Assembly (NCBI GenBank): GCA_945952045.1
Contig: CAMFHE010000008.1
Location: 85,769 to 149,768 of the forward strand
Reading direction: 5' to 3'
Origin: an uncultured Rhizobium sp.
Lineage (GTDB): Bacteria > Pseudomonadota > Alphaproteobacteria > Rhizobiales > Rhizobiaceae
DNA length: 64,000 nucleotides
Shown: positions 38,516 to 49,149 of the stretch, in pieces
Layout of the letters: every line of letters begins with the position of its first letter
How positions within the stretch are numbered: the stretch's first letter is position 1
Notes under the pieces: generated by a model
What the model saw: only the letters and a program-made list of their open reading frames with translations
Databases searched by the model: none
Told to the model about the DNA's origin: nothing
Translations under genes and position numbers: made by a program

Positions 38516-39193
38516 ATGAAGATTCTCGTGATCGAAGACGACCTGGAAGCCGCTGCCTATCTGACCAAGGCCTTTCGCGAGGCCGGTATTGTCGTCGATC
38601 ATGCCAGCGACGGCGAAAGCGGCCTCTTCATGGGCAGCGAAAACACTTATGACGTGATGATCATCGACCGGATGCTGCCGCGTCGCGACGGGCTGTCAGT
38701 CATCAGCGAACTGCGCCGCAAGGGCATCCACACGCCGGTGCTGATCCTTTCGGCGCTGGGGCAGGTGGACGACCGCGTAACTGGCCTGCGGGCCGGCGGC
38801 GACGACTATTTGCCCAAACCCTATGCCTTCAGCGAGCTTCTCGCTCGCGTCGAGGTGCTCGGCCGGCGCAAGGGCGCGCCGGAGCAAGACATGGTTTACC
38901 GCGTGGGCGACCTCGAACTCGACCGGCTCTCCCATGAGGTGCGCCGCGCCGGCAAGGAGATCCTGCTGCAGCCGCGCGAATTCCGCCTGCTCGAATATCT
39001 GATGCGCAATGCCGGTCAGGTGGTGACCCGAACCATGCTGCTCGAAAACGTCTGGGATTATCACTTCGATCCCCAGACCAATGTCATCGATGTGCATGTC
39101 TCGCGCCTGCGTTCCAAGATCGAGAAGGATTTCGACCAGCCACTGCTGAAGACGATTCGCGGCGCCGGTTACATGATCAAGGACGAGGGCTGA
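38516..39193 (+). CDS. OmpR-family response regulator
   Basis: MKILVIEDDLEAAAYLTKAFREAGIVVDHASDGESGLFMG. Confidence 0.92.
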   Translation: MKILVIEDDLEAAAYLTKAFREAGIVVDHASDGESGLFMGSENTYDVMIIDRMLPRRDGLSVISELRRKGIHTPVLILSALGQVDDRVTGLRAGGDDYLPKPYAFSELLARVEVLGRRKGAPEQDMVYRVGDLELDRLSHEVRRAGKEILLQPREFRLLEYLMRNAGQVVTRTMLLENVWDYHFDPQTNVIDVHVSRLRSKIEKDFDQPLLKTIRGAGYMIKDEG

Positions 39194-39213
39194 ACCATTC
39201 AGGCGCCCATGGC

Positions 39214-40623
39214 ATGACCCGCTTCCATGTTGTCTTCAAATCGACGGCCGTTCGCCTGTCGGCGCTCTATATCGTGCTGTTCGCGCTCTGCGCCGCATTT
39301 CTCGTTTTCTACGTTACGGCGCTTTCCGAGCGGATCCTGAGCCAGCAGACGCGCGAGACGCTGGAGCAGGAGGTAGCCGACGTGCAGCGCTCCTACAATC
39401 GCGGCGGGCTGAACGGTATGCTGCGGCTGATGGAGCGCCGCGCCCGCCAGCCGGGCGCCAATCTCTATGTCATCGCCAGCCCGTCCGGCGAGATCCTCGC
39501 CGGCAACGTCGCCTCGGTGCAGCCGGGCGTCTTCGACGAGGAAGGTTGGACGCCGCTGCCCTTCCAGTATGAACGCTATTCCGAGAGCGGTTCGCCGGTG
39601 CCGCATCTGGCCAATGCGCATGTCATCGTGCTGGACAACGGCTTGCGGGTGCTGATCGGCCGCGACCTTGGCGAGCCGCAGAAATTGCGGCTGCTGGTGC
39701 GCCGCGCCCTGATGGTGGCGCTCGGCGTCATGGGGCTCGGTGCGCTGGTCATCTGGTTCGGTATTGGCCGGAACGCGCTTCGGCGTATCGACCGCATGTC
39801 GGCGGCCAGCACCAAGATCATGGCTGGCGACCTGTCGCAGCGTCTCCCGGTCGGTGGCTCAGGCGACGAATTCGACCGCATGTCGGAGTCGCTGAACGCC
39901 ATGCTCGGCCGGATCGAGAAGCTGAACGAAGGCCTGCGCCAGGTTTCCGACAATATCGCCCATGACCTGAAGACGCCGCTGACGCGCCTGCGCAACAAAG
40001 CTGCCGATGCGCTCGATCAGCCCTCCGAAGATGCGCGGCGTGCCGGTCTCGAGGGCATCATTGCCGAATCGGACCAACTCATCCGCACCTTCAATGCGCT
40101 GCTGATGATCTCGCGCGTCGAGGCCGGCTCCGTCGCGGCGGAAATGTCGGATGTCGATCTCTCCGGCATCGTCACCGATAGCGCCGAGCTTTACGAACCG
40201 GTGGCGGAAGAGGCCGGCATGGTTCTGACGACGGAGATCGCCGATGGCGTCATCATTCAGGGCAATCGCGAACTGATTGGTCAGGCGATCTTCAATCTCG
40301 TCGACAATGCGGTGAAATATTCCGCCGACTGCGCCGGCGAACCGCGCATCGACGTTAAGCTCATGCGCCGCGACGACGGCATCTGCATTTCCGTCGCGGA
40401 CCACGGTCCGGGCATTCCAGCCGATCGCCGTGAAGACGTGATCAAGCGTTTCGTGCGCCTGGACGAAAGCCGCTCCAAGCCCGGCACCGGTCTCGGCCTG
40501 TCCCTGGTCGAAGCGGTGATGGAGCTGCATTCCGGGCGGCTGGAGCTTGGCGACACCAATCCCGGCCGCGAGCAGGGCCGTGGCTTGACCGTGACCATGA
40601 TTTTCCCGCAGCCGGCGGCGTGA
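39214..40623 (+). CDS. Sensor histidine kinase
   Basis: HAMP plus NIAHDLKTPLTRLRNKAADAL H-box, DERSKPGTGLGLSLVEAV-like G-box. Confidence 0.92.
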   Translation: MTRFHVVFKSTAVRLSALYIVLFALCAAFLVFYVTALSERILSQQTRETLEQEVADVQRSYNRGGLNGMLRLMERRARQPGANLYVIASPSGEILAGNVASVQPGVFDEEGWTPLPFQYERYSESGSPVPHLANAHVIVLDNGLRVLIGRDLGEPQKLRLLVRRALMVALGVMGLGALVIWFGIGRNALRRIDRMSAASTKIMAGDLSQRLPVGGSGDEFDRMSESLNAMLGRIEKLNEGLRQVSDNIAHDLKTPLTRLRNKAADALDQPSEDARRAGLEGIIAESDQLIRTFNALLMISRVEAGSVAAEMSDVDLSGIVTDSAELYEPVAEEAGMVLTTEIADGVIIQGNRELIGQAIFNLVDNAVKYSADCAGEPRIDVKLMRRDDGICISVADHGPGIPADRREDVIKRFVRLDESRSKPGTGLGLSLVEAVMELHSGRLELGDTNPGREQGRGLTVTMIFPQPAA

Positions 40624-40711
40624 TCGCCGGTATTTTGGCCTGTAAAACCGCGCTGGCCGGTTTCCGCTTTTCACAGTCCTGCGTTAAATGGGGTATGGCG
40701 GAGGATTTTGC

Positions 40712-43669
40712 ATGACGGCAGAAGAGAAGGTTTCACGCCTCGTCGAGGTGGCGTCGGGCGTGTTGAAACCCTTCAACCAGACCGAACTGAAGGCTGTAAA
40801 TGCCGAGCTGAAGGATATGGCCAAGGCCGAGCCGGCGATTGCCGAGGCCTTCGCCGCCCATCCCGATTTCCGGGATTTTCTGGCCGCCGCGCTGACACTT
40901 TCGCCTTTCTTCCGCGATATCGCCGTCACCCACGCGGCCCTCGTTATCGAGGCGGTTTCGACGCCGGTCGAGGAATTGCTGGCTGAGGCCGTCGCGGCAG
41001 CGCGGGCGGCCTGGACGCCGATGGATGGTGTTTCCCCAAGCGAGGCGGAGGTGATGAGCCGGCTGCGCATCGCCAAGCGCAAGGTTTCCTTTTTCACCGG
41101 TCTTGCCGATCTCGCTTGCCTGTTCGATGCGCGCCAGACGACCGCGTGGCTGAGCCGGCTGGCGGAGGCAAGTGTTTCGGCTGCCGTCGACCACCTTCTG
41201 CTCGTCGGCCACCACACGGGCAAACTGAAGCTTGCCGATCCCGCCGATCCGAGCAGGCAAAGCGGCCTGATCGTGCTCGGCATGGGTAAGCTCGGCGCCC
41301 GTGAACTCAACTATTCCTCCGATATCGATCTTGTCGTCTTCTTCGAACTGTCGGCGGGCATCGTCGCAGACCCGGACGAGTCGAGTGAGGTTTTCGCGCG
41401 CATGATGCGCAGGCTGCTGCGCATCATGCAGGAGCGCACGGCCGACGGTTATGTCTTCCGCGCCGACCTGCGCCTGCGGCCCGATCCCGGCTCGACGCCG
41501 CTGGCGATCCCGGTCGAGGCGGCAATGATCTACTATGAGGGGCGCGGCCAGAACTGGGAGCGCGCCGCCTATATCAAGGCGCGGCCGGTGGCGGGCGATC
41601 TTGCGGCAGGCGAAGCCTTCCTGCGCGACCTGACGCCCTTCGTCTTCCGCAAATATCTCGACTATGCAGCGATTGCCGATATTCATTCGATCAAGCGGCA
41701 GATCCACGCCCATAAGGGCCATGGCGCCATCGCCGTGAAGGGCCATAACGTCAAGCTCGGGCGCGGCGGCATTCGCGAGATCGAATTCTTCGCCCAGACG
41801 CAGCAGCTTATCGCCGGCGGTCGCATGCCCTCGCTTCGCTGTAAGGCCACGGAAGAGGCATTGCATGAGCTGACCCGCGCCAAGTGGATCGATGAGACCA
41901 CCTGCGACGAGTTGATCCGCTGCTACTGGTTCCTGCGCGACGTCGAACACCGCATCCAGATGGTGCGCGACGAACAGAGCCATCTGTTACCGGAAACAGA
42001 GGCGGAGTTGAAACGCACCGCGCTGATGCTCGGCTTTGCCGATACCGGCGCCTTTTCGCAAGCGCTGTCCGAGGTTCTGAAGACGGTCGAGCGCCGTTAC
42101 GCCGACCTGTTCGAACAGGAGACGAAGCTTTCCGGCGAGACCGGCAATCTGGTCTTCACCGGCCAGAACGACGATCCCGACACGCTGAAGACGCTGCAAA
42201 AGCTCGGCTTCGAGCGGCCGGCGGATATTTCCCGCGTGGTGCGCACCTGGCATTATGGCCGGTACCGCGCCACGCAATCTGTTGAGGCACGCGAGCGGCT
42301 GACGGAACTGATGCCGGACCTGCTGAAAGCCTTCGGCGAGAACAAGCGCGCCGACGAGGCCTTTTTACGCTTCGATGCATTTTTGGCCGGTTTGCCGGCC
42401 GGTATCCAGCTTTTCTCGCTACTTGGCAACAATCCCGCGCTTCTATCGCTGATCGTCACCATCATGGCTTCCGCTCCGCGTCTTGCCGATATCATCGCGG
42501 CGCGGCCGCATGTCTTCGACGGCATGCTTGATCCCGGCCTCTTGTCGCAACTGCCGACACGCGAATTACTGACCGAACGCATGCGGCAATTCCTCTCCGG
42601 CAGCCGGCACTATGAGGAAACGCTGGATCGCCTGCGCATCTTCGCCGCCGAGCAGCGTTTTCTCATCGGCATCCGCCTGCTGACCGGGGCGATCAATGGC
42701 GACATGGCCGCGCGGGCCTTCACCCATCTGGCGGACCTGACCATTGCCGCCGCGCTGGAGGCGGTCGAGACCGAGGTGAGGGCGGCGCATGGCGCGTTTC
42801 CCGGCGGGCGCGTAGCGCTGCTCGGGCTCGGCAAGCTCGGCAGTTTCGAGCTGACGGCCGGCTCCGATGTCGATCTGATCCTGCTTTACGACTATGACGA
42901 CGCGGCAGCGGAATCGGATGGGGCCAAGCCGCTCGATCCGATGCGGTATTTCACCCGCCTGACGCAGCGGCTGATCGCCGCCATCTCGGCGCCGACGGCC
43001 GAGGGCGTGCTCTACGAAGTCGACATGCGCCTGCGGCCCTCGGGCAACAAGGGGCCGGTGGCGACCCGCATTGCCGCCTTCGAGAAATATCAGGAAACCG
43101 AAGCCTGGACCTGGGAGCATATGGCGCTGTCGCGCGCCCGCTTCATCGCCGGCGATGCCAGCCTGATCGCGCAGGGCGAGGGCATCGTCTCCACTGTGCT
43201 GCAACGCCACCGCGACGTCGCCAAGATCGCCAAGGACGTCACCGAAATGCGCGGGCTGATCGAGGCGGAAAAGCCGCCGCACAATGCCTGGGATCTGAAG
43301 CTCGTTCCCGGCGGCCTCGTCGATATCGAATTCATTTCCCAATATCTGGCGCTGGTCGCGCCCGCCAAGGGCAGGCCCGCCGCACCGCAGGGCATCAGCA
43401 CCCATGAGGCGTTGAAGCTGCTGGGCGAGGGGTTGATGGAGGCTGAAAGCCTCGATACCTGCCTGGAGGCACTCAGGCTCTATACGGATATTTCGCAGAT
43501 CGTGCGCCTGTGCATCGACAGCGATTTCGATCCCAAGGATGCCCCAGCCGGGCTGATCGATCTTGTGACGCGTGCGGCCGATTTCCCCGACATCAAGACT
43601 TTGGAGGCCGAATTGAAGCGGCTATCCAAGGCGGTGCGCAAGGTTTTTCAGGCGACGGTGATCGCCTGA
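40712..43669 (+). CDS. glnE: Glutamine synthetase adenylyltransferase/deadenylylase
   Basis: GMGKLGARELNYSSDIDLVVFF and GLGKLGSFELTAGSDVDLILLYDYD nucleotidyltransferase motifs. Confidence 0.96.
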   Translation: MTAEEKVSRLVEVASGVLKPFNQTELKAVNAELKDMAKAEPAIAEAFAAHPDFRDFLAAALTLSPFFRDIAVTHAALVIEAVSTPVEELLAEAVAAARAAWTPMDGVSPSEAEVMSRLRIAKRKVSFFTGLADLACLFDARQTTAWLSRLAEASVSAAVDHLLLVGHHTGKLKLADPADPSRQSGLIVLGMGKLGARELNYSSDIDLVVFFELSAGIVADPDESSEVFARMMRRLLRIMQERTADGYVFRADLRLRPDPGSTPLAIPVEAAMIYYEGRGQNWERAAYIKARPVAGDLAAGEAFLRDLTPFVFRKYLDYAAIADIHSIKRQIHAHKGHGAIAVKGHNVKLGRGGIREIEFFAQTQQLIAGGRMPSLRCKATEEALHELTRAKWIDETTCDELIRCYWFLRDVEHRIQMVRDEQSHLLPETEAELKRTALMLGFADTGAFSQALSEVLKTVERRYADLFEQETKLSGETGNLVFTGQNDDPDTLKTLQKLGFERPADISRVVRTWHYGRYRATQSVEARERLTELMPDLLKAFGENKRADEAFLRFDAFLAGLPAGIQLFSLLGNNPALLSLIVTIMASAPRLADIIAARPHVFDGMLDPGLLSQLPTRELLTERMRQFLSGSRHYEETLDRLRIFAAEQRFLIGIRLLTGAINGDMAARAFTHLADLTIAAALEAVETEVRAAHGAFPGGRVALLGLGKLGSFELTAGSDVDLILLYDYDDAAAESDGAKPLDPMRYFTRLTQRLIAAISAPTAEGVLYEVDMRLRPSGNKGPVATRIAAFEKYQETEAWTWEHMALSRARFIAGDASLIAQGEGIVSTVLQRHRDVAKIAKDVTEMRGLIEAEKPPHNAWDLKLVPGGLVDIEFISQYLALVAPAKGRPAAPQGISTHEALKLLGEGLMEAESLDTCLEALRLYTDISQIVRLCIDSDFDPKDAPAGLIDLVTRAADFPDIKTLEAELKRLSKAVRKVFQATVIA

Positions 43670-43672
43670 GTT

Positions 43673-45988
43673 TCACGCTTCGTCGGGAATGCTGAGCGAG
43701 ATGATCGTGCCGATGTTTTCGCGCGAGCGGATGCGCATCGTGCCGCCATGCAAGCGGATGAGCGAGCGGGAAATGGCAAGCCCGAGCCCGGAGCCGCCCT
43801 TGCTCTTGGCATACTGGCTCTGAACCTGTTCGAAGGGCTGGCCAATCTTGCCGAGCGCAGATTTGGGAATGCCGATGCCGGTATCGGCGATGGTGATGAC
43901 GGCGGCGCCGTCGATCTTGCGCGCCCTGACCGCGACATTGCCGCCTTCGTTGGTGAATTTCACCGCGTTCGAGAGGATGTTGAGCAAGATCTGCTTGATG
44001 GCGCGGCGGTCGGCGGAAACGGTCAGCCCATCCGAAATGCGCTGCGCCACCTCGATATTCTTGTGCGCGGCGGGAATGGCGGTGAAGCGCAGGCTTTCCT
44101 CGATCAGCGGCGCGAGATCGACGTTTTCGCGCTGCAGCTTCATATGGCCGGCCTCGATCTTCGACATGTCGAGGATGTCGTTGATGACGTTCAGCAGATG
44201 CCTGCCGCTGTCATGGATATCCTTGGCGTATTCGTCGTATTTCGGCGAGCCGACCGGGCCGAACATCTGGTTGAGCAGCATTTCGGAAAAGCCGAGAATG
44301 GCGTTGAGCGGCGTGCGCAACTCATGGCTCATATTGGCGAGGAATTCCGATTTGGCGCGGTTGGCGGCCTCGGCGCGCTCCTTTTCCGCTTGGTAATTGG
44401 CGTTGGCGGTGGAAAGCTCGGACTTCTGGCGCTCCAGCGTCTGGCGCGAGGCGGAGAGGTCGTTGATGGTCGCCATCAACCGGCGCTCGGAATCGCGCAG
44501 GCGCTCCTGGTTGCGTTTCAGGAGGGTGATGTCGGTGCCGACCGAGACCGTGCCGCCGTCGCGGGTACGGCGCTCGTTGATCTGCAGCCAGCGCTCGTCG
44601 GCAAGCTGCACTTCGGCGGTCTGCGAATAGCCGGAACGATCCGGGTCGGCGATGCGCCGCTCGATCACCGGCCGCGCCGCCGCCGTATTGACCATCAGGC
44701 GTTCGGTGCCGGGCACCAGCACGCGGTCCGGCAGGCCATACGCTTGCTGGTAATGGGCGTTGCACATCACCAGCCGGTCGTTCTTGTCCCACAGCACGAA
44801 GGCTTCCGACGTGCATTCGATGGCGTCGGCAAGACGCTGGTCGGCCTCGGCGTAACGCTGCGCCAGCCGGTGCTGCTCGGTGACGTCCATGGCGATGCCG
44901 ATCATGTGGATGCGGCCGGAGGCGGTGCGGATTACCTGGGCGCGGGCGCGCATCCAGACGTAATGTCCGTCCGCATGGCGCATGCGGAACACCTGATCCA
45001 CCTGCCGCGCCTTGCCGCGCGCCACCGCGCGGGCCAGTGCATTGAGATTGCCGTCGCTCGGATGCATCATCCGCGCGGCCTCGGCAAAGGCGATGTAATT
45101 GTCCGAATGCGGCTGGCCGAGCATCTCGTACATCGAGCGGGACCAGTAGAGCCGGCGATTGGTGAAATCGAAATCCCAGAGACCGCAGCGGCCGCGCGAC
45201 AGCGCCGTCTCCACGCGAACATTGGATTCGAGAAAGGTCTCGTCGGCAGTGCGGGCGCGGCGAACTTGGTTGTAATAGGCATAGAGCACGACGAGCAGGA
45301 TCGCGGAAATACCGGCGAACAGCGTAACGTTCAGCGCCACTTCTTCCCGCCAGAGCGTGTTGATCTGCTTTTGCGCCGTCAGCGCGAGGACGAGGCCGCC
45401 CTGTTCGCCGGCCAGCCGCAGCGCGCCGTAATAGGGTTCGTCGGCAATGCTGGTTTCGATGACGCCGCTGTTGCGCACGGAGCGGCTGAGTGTCGCCACT
45501 TCCGGCAGGATATCCGACAGTCGGCGGCCAACGAAAGATGAGCCTGCGGCAGATGCGGCAAACACATTTCCATCCTCGCCGGCCAGCAACAGGAATGTAT
45601 CGGACGGCAGGCGGTCCTGCGGCAGCACTTGCGCCAGGCGTTTTTCCGCATCCGCACGCGCATGCGTCGAAAACAGCGTTTCGCTGCCTGTAAAGGCGGC
45701 GGCAGCACCGGCGGCGGCGAGCGAGACCGCCTGTTGCGCAGTTTCATGCAGGCGCGATTGCTCGGAGACCATGCCGACGGCGCGCGCGGCTGCGACGACG
45801 ATCAAAAAGGCAACGATCAGGATGGGGATGGAGCGCTTGAGGAAGGGCTCAAGGCTCGACAAGCGGCGCGTCACGGGCTCTACCGACAGCCGCCCTTGCG
45901 CGCCAAGCCGGTGATCCGCCACGGAGTGGGTTGGAAATCGAAGTCGCAGCCCTTCGCCGGCTGCGGTTGCCCGCTGCGCGTCCGCCAT
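43673..45988 (-). CDS. pleC: PAS-containing sensor histidine kinase, PleC-like
   Basis: NMSHELRTPLNAILGFSEMLLNQMFGPVGSPKYDEYAKDIHDSGRHLLNVINDILDMSKIEAG; two TM; PAS domains. Confidence 0.7.
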   Translation of the reverse strand: MADAQRATAAGEGLRLRFPTHSVADHRLGAQGRLSVEPVTRRLSSLEPFLKRSIPILIVAFLIVVAAARAVGMVSEQSRLHETAQQAVSLAAAGAAAAFTGSETLFSTHARADAEKRLAQVLPQDRLPSDTFLLLAGEDGNVFAASAAGSSFVGRRLSDILPEVATLSRSVRNSGVIETSIADEPYYGALRLAGEQGGLVLALTAQKQINTLWREEVALNVTLFAGISAILLVVLYAYYNQVRRARTADETFLESNVRVETALSRGRCGLWDFDFTNRRLYWSRSMYEMLGQPHSDNYIAFAEAARMMHPSDGNLNALARAVARGKARQVDQVFRMRHADGHYVWMRARAQVIRTASGRIHMIGIAMDVTEQHRLAQRYAEADQRLADAIECTSEAFVLWDKNDRLVMCNAHYQQAYGLPDRVLVPGTERLMVNTAAARPVIERRIADPDRSGYSQTAEVQLADERWLQINERRTRDGGTVSVGTDITLLKRNQERLRDSERRLMATINDLSASRQTLERQKSELSTANANYQAEKERAEAANRAKSEFLANMSHELRTPLNAILGFSEMLLNQMFGPVGSPKYDEYAKDIHDSGRHLLNVINDILDMSKIEAGHMKLQRENVDLAPLIEESLRFTAIPAAHKNIEVAQRISDGLTVSADRRAIKQILLNILSNAVKFTNEGGNVAVRARKIDGAAVITIADTGIGIPKSALGKIGQPFEQVQSQYAKSKGGSGLGLAISRSLIRLHGGTMRIRSRENIGTIISLSIPDEA

Positions 45989-46139
45989 CTTAACCTATTG
46001 ATCCTCGTGGGATTCGAAGGCGCCGCCCGCCCGAATCTGGCCTAATGAATCAAACGCGATTCGGCTTGTCCAGAGAAAAGTTAAGAGGTTTTAACGAAGG
46101 GCATGGCCGGCGGCGCAAGAGGCCGCCGGTTTCAAGGGT

Positions 46140-48809
46140 TTAGCCTTTCAGGATGCGCTCGACGATATCGCGCACATCGGTCGACAATTCGCCGGAGCGC
46201 TCGATGCGCATCAGCGCCTCGCGGGCATGGTAGGCGCGGCTCGGCTCCAGCAGACGCCAGGAGCGCAGCGAGGTGAGGATTCGCGCCGCAAGCTGCGGGT
46301 TGCGCCGGTCGATATCGAGGATCTCGTCAGCGAGGAAGGCGTAGCCGCCGCCGTCGGCGCGGTTGAAGCCGGTGGGGTTGGAAAAAGCGAAGGTGCCGAC
46401 CAGTGCGCGCACGCGGTTCGGGTTCTTCGGATTGTAATGCGGGTTCTGCTGCAGTGCCTGCACGCGGGAAAGCGCACCGTCGCCCGGAATGGTCGCCTGG
46501 ATGGTTAGCCACTTGTCGATGACCAGCGCATTGTCGCGGAACCGGCTTTCGAAGGCGGAGAGGGCATCCAGCGTTTCCGGCGCGTCGGGGAAGCGATGGG
46601 CGAGGATGGTCAGCCCCTGCGCCAGATCCGTCATGTTATTGGCGGCCTTGAACGCGGCGCTGGCGCGGGCCGGGTCGTTTTCAGCGTAGGACAGGAAGGT
46701 GAGCGCAGTGTTGCGCAGTGCCCGCTTGCCGGCGCTTTCCGCATCCGGGCTGAAGGCGCCAGGTGTGGTCATGCCGTCATAGAGCGACTGGAACAGATCG
46801 GCGCCGGCCGTGGCGACGGCGGTGAGGATCGCCTTGCGTCCGGCATGGATGGCGTCGGGATCGTTGTCATTGCCAAGCTCGCGGGCGATTTCCGCCTCGC
46901 TCGGCAGGGTCAGCGCCTGGGCGCGGAAGGCGGGCTCCAGCGTTTCGTCGCCGGCGGCCGCCAGTAGCGCCTCGATCAGCGCCGGATCGCAGGCGATTTC
47001 GCGGCCTTCGCGGGCATCGCGCGCGGCTTGAGTGAGGTTCGGGAGCGCAATGTCGATCAGCGCCTGCCAGCGGGCGAACTGGTCGCTTTCATGGCGGGCG
47101 ATATGGGCGAGGTCGGCCGGTGTCTGGTTGAAATGCAGGTTGATCGGCGCGGAAAAACCGCGATTGAGCGACACGACGGGGCGCGAGGGAATGCCGGAAA
47201 ACACCGCCGTCTGCGCCCGCTGCGTCAGGTGCGCCACGTCGCCGGTCATCTCTATGCCGCTGACGGAGGCGGGTGTCACCTCGCTGCCGTCTTCCAGCAG
47301 CAGGCCGAGGCGCAGAGGGATATGCATCGGCTCCTTGGCCGATTGGCCGGGTGTCGCCGGGATCATCTGCTCCAGCGACAGCGAGAAGGTGGCGGTTGCA
47401 GCATCATAGGCGCCGGAGGCGGTGACGACGGGCGTGCCGGCCTGGCTGTACCATAGCGAAAATTGCGTCAGGTCGCGGCCTGTCGCATCCTCGAAGCATT
47501 TGACGAAATCTTCGACGGTGGCGGCCTGTCCGTCATGGCGCTCGAAATAGAGGTCCATGCCGGCCTTGAAACCATCGCGGCCGAGCAGCGTCGCGATCAT
47601 CCGCGTGACCTCGGAGCCTTTTTCATAGACGGTCGTCGTGTAGAAGTTGTTGATTTCGCGATATTTGGTGGGGCGCACCGGATGGGCCAGCGGCCCGGCA
47701 TCCTCGGTGAACTGCTCGGCCTTCAGGTGACGCACCTCGGCGATACGCTTGACGGCGCGCGAGCGCTGGTCGGCGGAAAACTCGTGGTCGCGATAGACCG
47801 TCAGCCCTTCCTTCAGGCAGAGCTGGAACCAGTCGCGGCAGGTGATGCGGTTGCCGGTCCAGTTGTGGAAATATTCATGGGCGATGATCGCCTCGATATT
47901 GGCGTAGTCGGCATCGGTCGCGGTTTCCGGGTCGGCCAGCACGTATTTGTCGTTGAATACGTTGAGACCCTTGTTCTCCATCGCCCCCATGTTGAAGTCG
48001 GAGACGGCGACGACCATGAAGATGTCGAGGTCGTATTCGCGGCCGAAGACGTCTTCGTCCCACTTCATCGAGCGCTTCAGCGCGTCCATGGCATAGGTCG
48101 CGCGTGCTTCCTTGCCGTGTTCGACATAGATTTTCAGCGCGACTTCGCGGCCGGAAAGGGTGGTGAAGGTGTCTTCGACGACGCCCAGATCGCCGGCGAC
48201 CAGCGCGAAGAGATAGCTGGGCTTGGGATGCGGATCGAACCAGGCGGCGAAATGCTTGTCCGGGCCGAAGCCGGCGCCGCCGAGGAAATTGCCGTTGGAG
48301 AGCAACAGCGGATTGGCGGCCTTGTCGGCGATGATGTTGATCGTATAGGGCGCCAGCACGTCCGGCCGGTCCGGAAAATAGGTGATGCGGCGGAACCCTT
48401 CCGCCTCGCACTGGGTGCAATAGATGCCGTTCGAGCGATAAAGCCCCATCAGCTGCGTATTGGCTTCGGGATTGATGATGGTGGTGATGGTCACCTCAAA
48501 GGGCGTCGATTCCGGCAGATCGCGGATAGCAAGCGCTTCCGGCGTCACGGTGTAGCGGCTGGCATCGATCTCGTTCTGATCGACGAGCAGGCCGGAAAGG
48601 GTCAGCTCGTCACCATCGAGCACCAGCGGCGCCGTCACATCGACACCCTCGCGCCGATGGAAGATCAGGCGGGCTTCGACCTTGGTCTCCGTCGGGTCAA
48701 GCTCAAATGTCAGGTCGACACGTTCCAGCACGAAGTCGGTCGGTCGGTAATCTGCCAGATGGATCACTTGGCCGGTGTCTGTGCGCATGAGAATTCCTGA
48801 GCGGTGCAT
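46140..48809 (-). CDS. pepN: Aminopeptidase N
   Basis: GAMENKGLNVF, HEYFHNWTGNRITCRDWFQLCLKEGLTVYRD. Confidence 0.96.
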   Translation of the reverse strand: MHRSGILMRTDTGQVIHLADYRPTDFVLERVDLTFELDPTETKVEARLIFHRREGVDVTAPLVLDGDELTLSGLLVDQNEIDASRYTVTPEALAIRDLPESTPFEVTITTIINPEANTQLMGLYRSNGIYCTQCEAEGFRRITYFPDRPDVLAPYTINIIADKAANPLLLSNGNFLGGAGFGPDKHFAAWFDPHPKPSYLFALVAGDLGVVEDTFTTLSGREVALKIYVEHGKEARATYAMDALKRSMKWDEDVFGREYDLDIFMVVAVSDFNMGAMENKGLNVFNDKYVLADPETATDADYANIEAIIAHEYFHNWTGNRITCRDWFQLCLKEGLTVYRDHEFSADQRSRAVKRIAEVRHLKAEQFTEDAGPLAHPVRPTKYREINNFYTTTVYEKGSEVTRMIATLLGRDGFKAGMDLYFERHDGQAATVEDFVKCFEDATGRDLTQFSLWYSQAGTPVVTASGAYDAATATFSLSLEQMIPATPGQSAKEPMHIPLRLGLLLEDGSEVTPASVSGIEMTGDVAHLTQRAQTAVFSGIPSRPVVSLNRGFSAPINLHFNQTPADLAHIARHESDQFARWQALIDIALPNLTQAARDAREGREIACDPALIEALLAAAGDETLEPAFRAQALTLPSEAEIARELGNDNDPDAIHAGRKAILTAVATAGADLFQSLYDGMTTPGAFSPDAESAGKRALRNTALTFLSYAENDPARASAAFKAANNMTDLAQGLTILAHRFPDAPETLDALSAFESRFRDNALVIDKWLTIQATIPGDGALSRVQALQQNPHYNPKNPNRVRALVGTFAFSNPTGFNRADGGGYAFLADEILDIDRRNPQLAARILTSLRSWRLLEPSRAYHAREALMRIERSGELSTDVRDIVERILKG

Positions 48810-49149
48810 GAACGGAGCGAGCGATTGAGGCTGGCCAAGCGTTCCAATTCCAAGCGGTGCGCAATGCCAGAGATCGAGCCGGATAGTCTCATTTAATTCT
48901 GAACGATTGTTAAAATTCGAACCAAATTGAGACGGTATTCGAACATTGAAATAAGGCGGTTAACGGTATCTGTTCTTCGTCACGGCGACTGTGGGAAGCG
49001 ATCGAGCAGGAATTTTTACATTTGCCGGACGAATTTGCTGTGCAGGCCGGCGCGATCGGGTAGATTGAAGCTCCGCCCTGCGATTTGCGCTTCGATCAGC
49101 ATAGCCCCCGCGTTCTTCTCATGCCCGATTGCCTTTTTCATGCCGCGAG

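Noticed and set aside
43748-45541. 597-aa plus-strand ORF opposite the PleC-like kinase
   Set aside because: Shadow ORF; kinase motifs on the minus strand are unambiguous.
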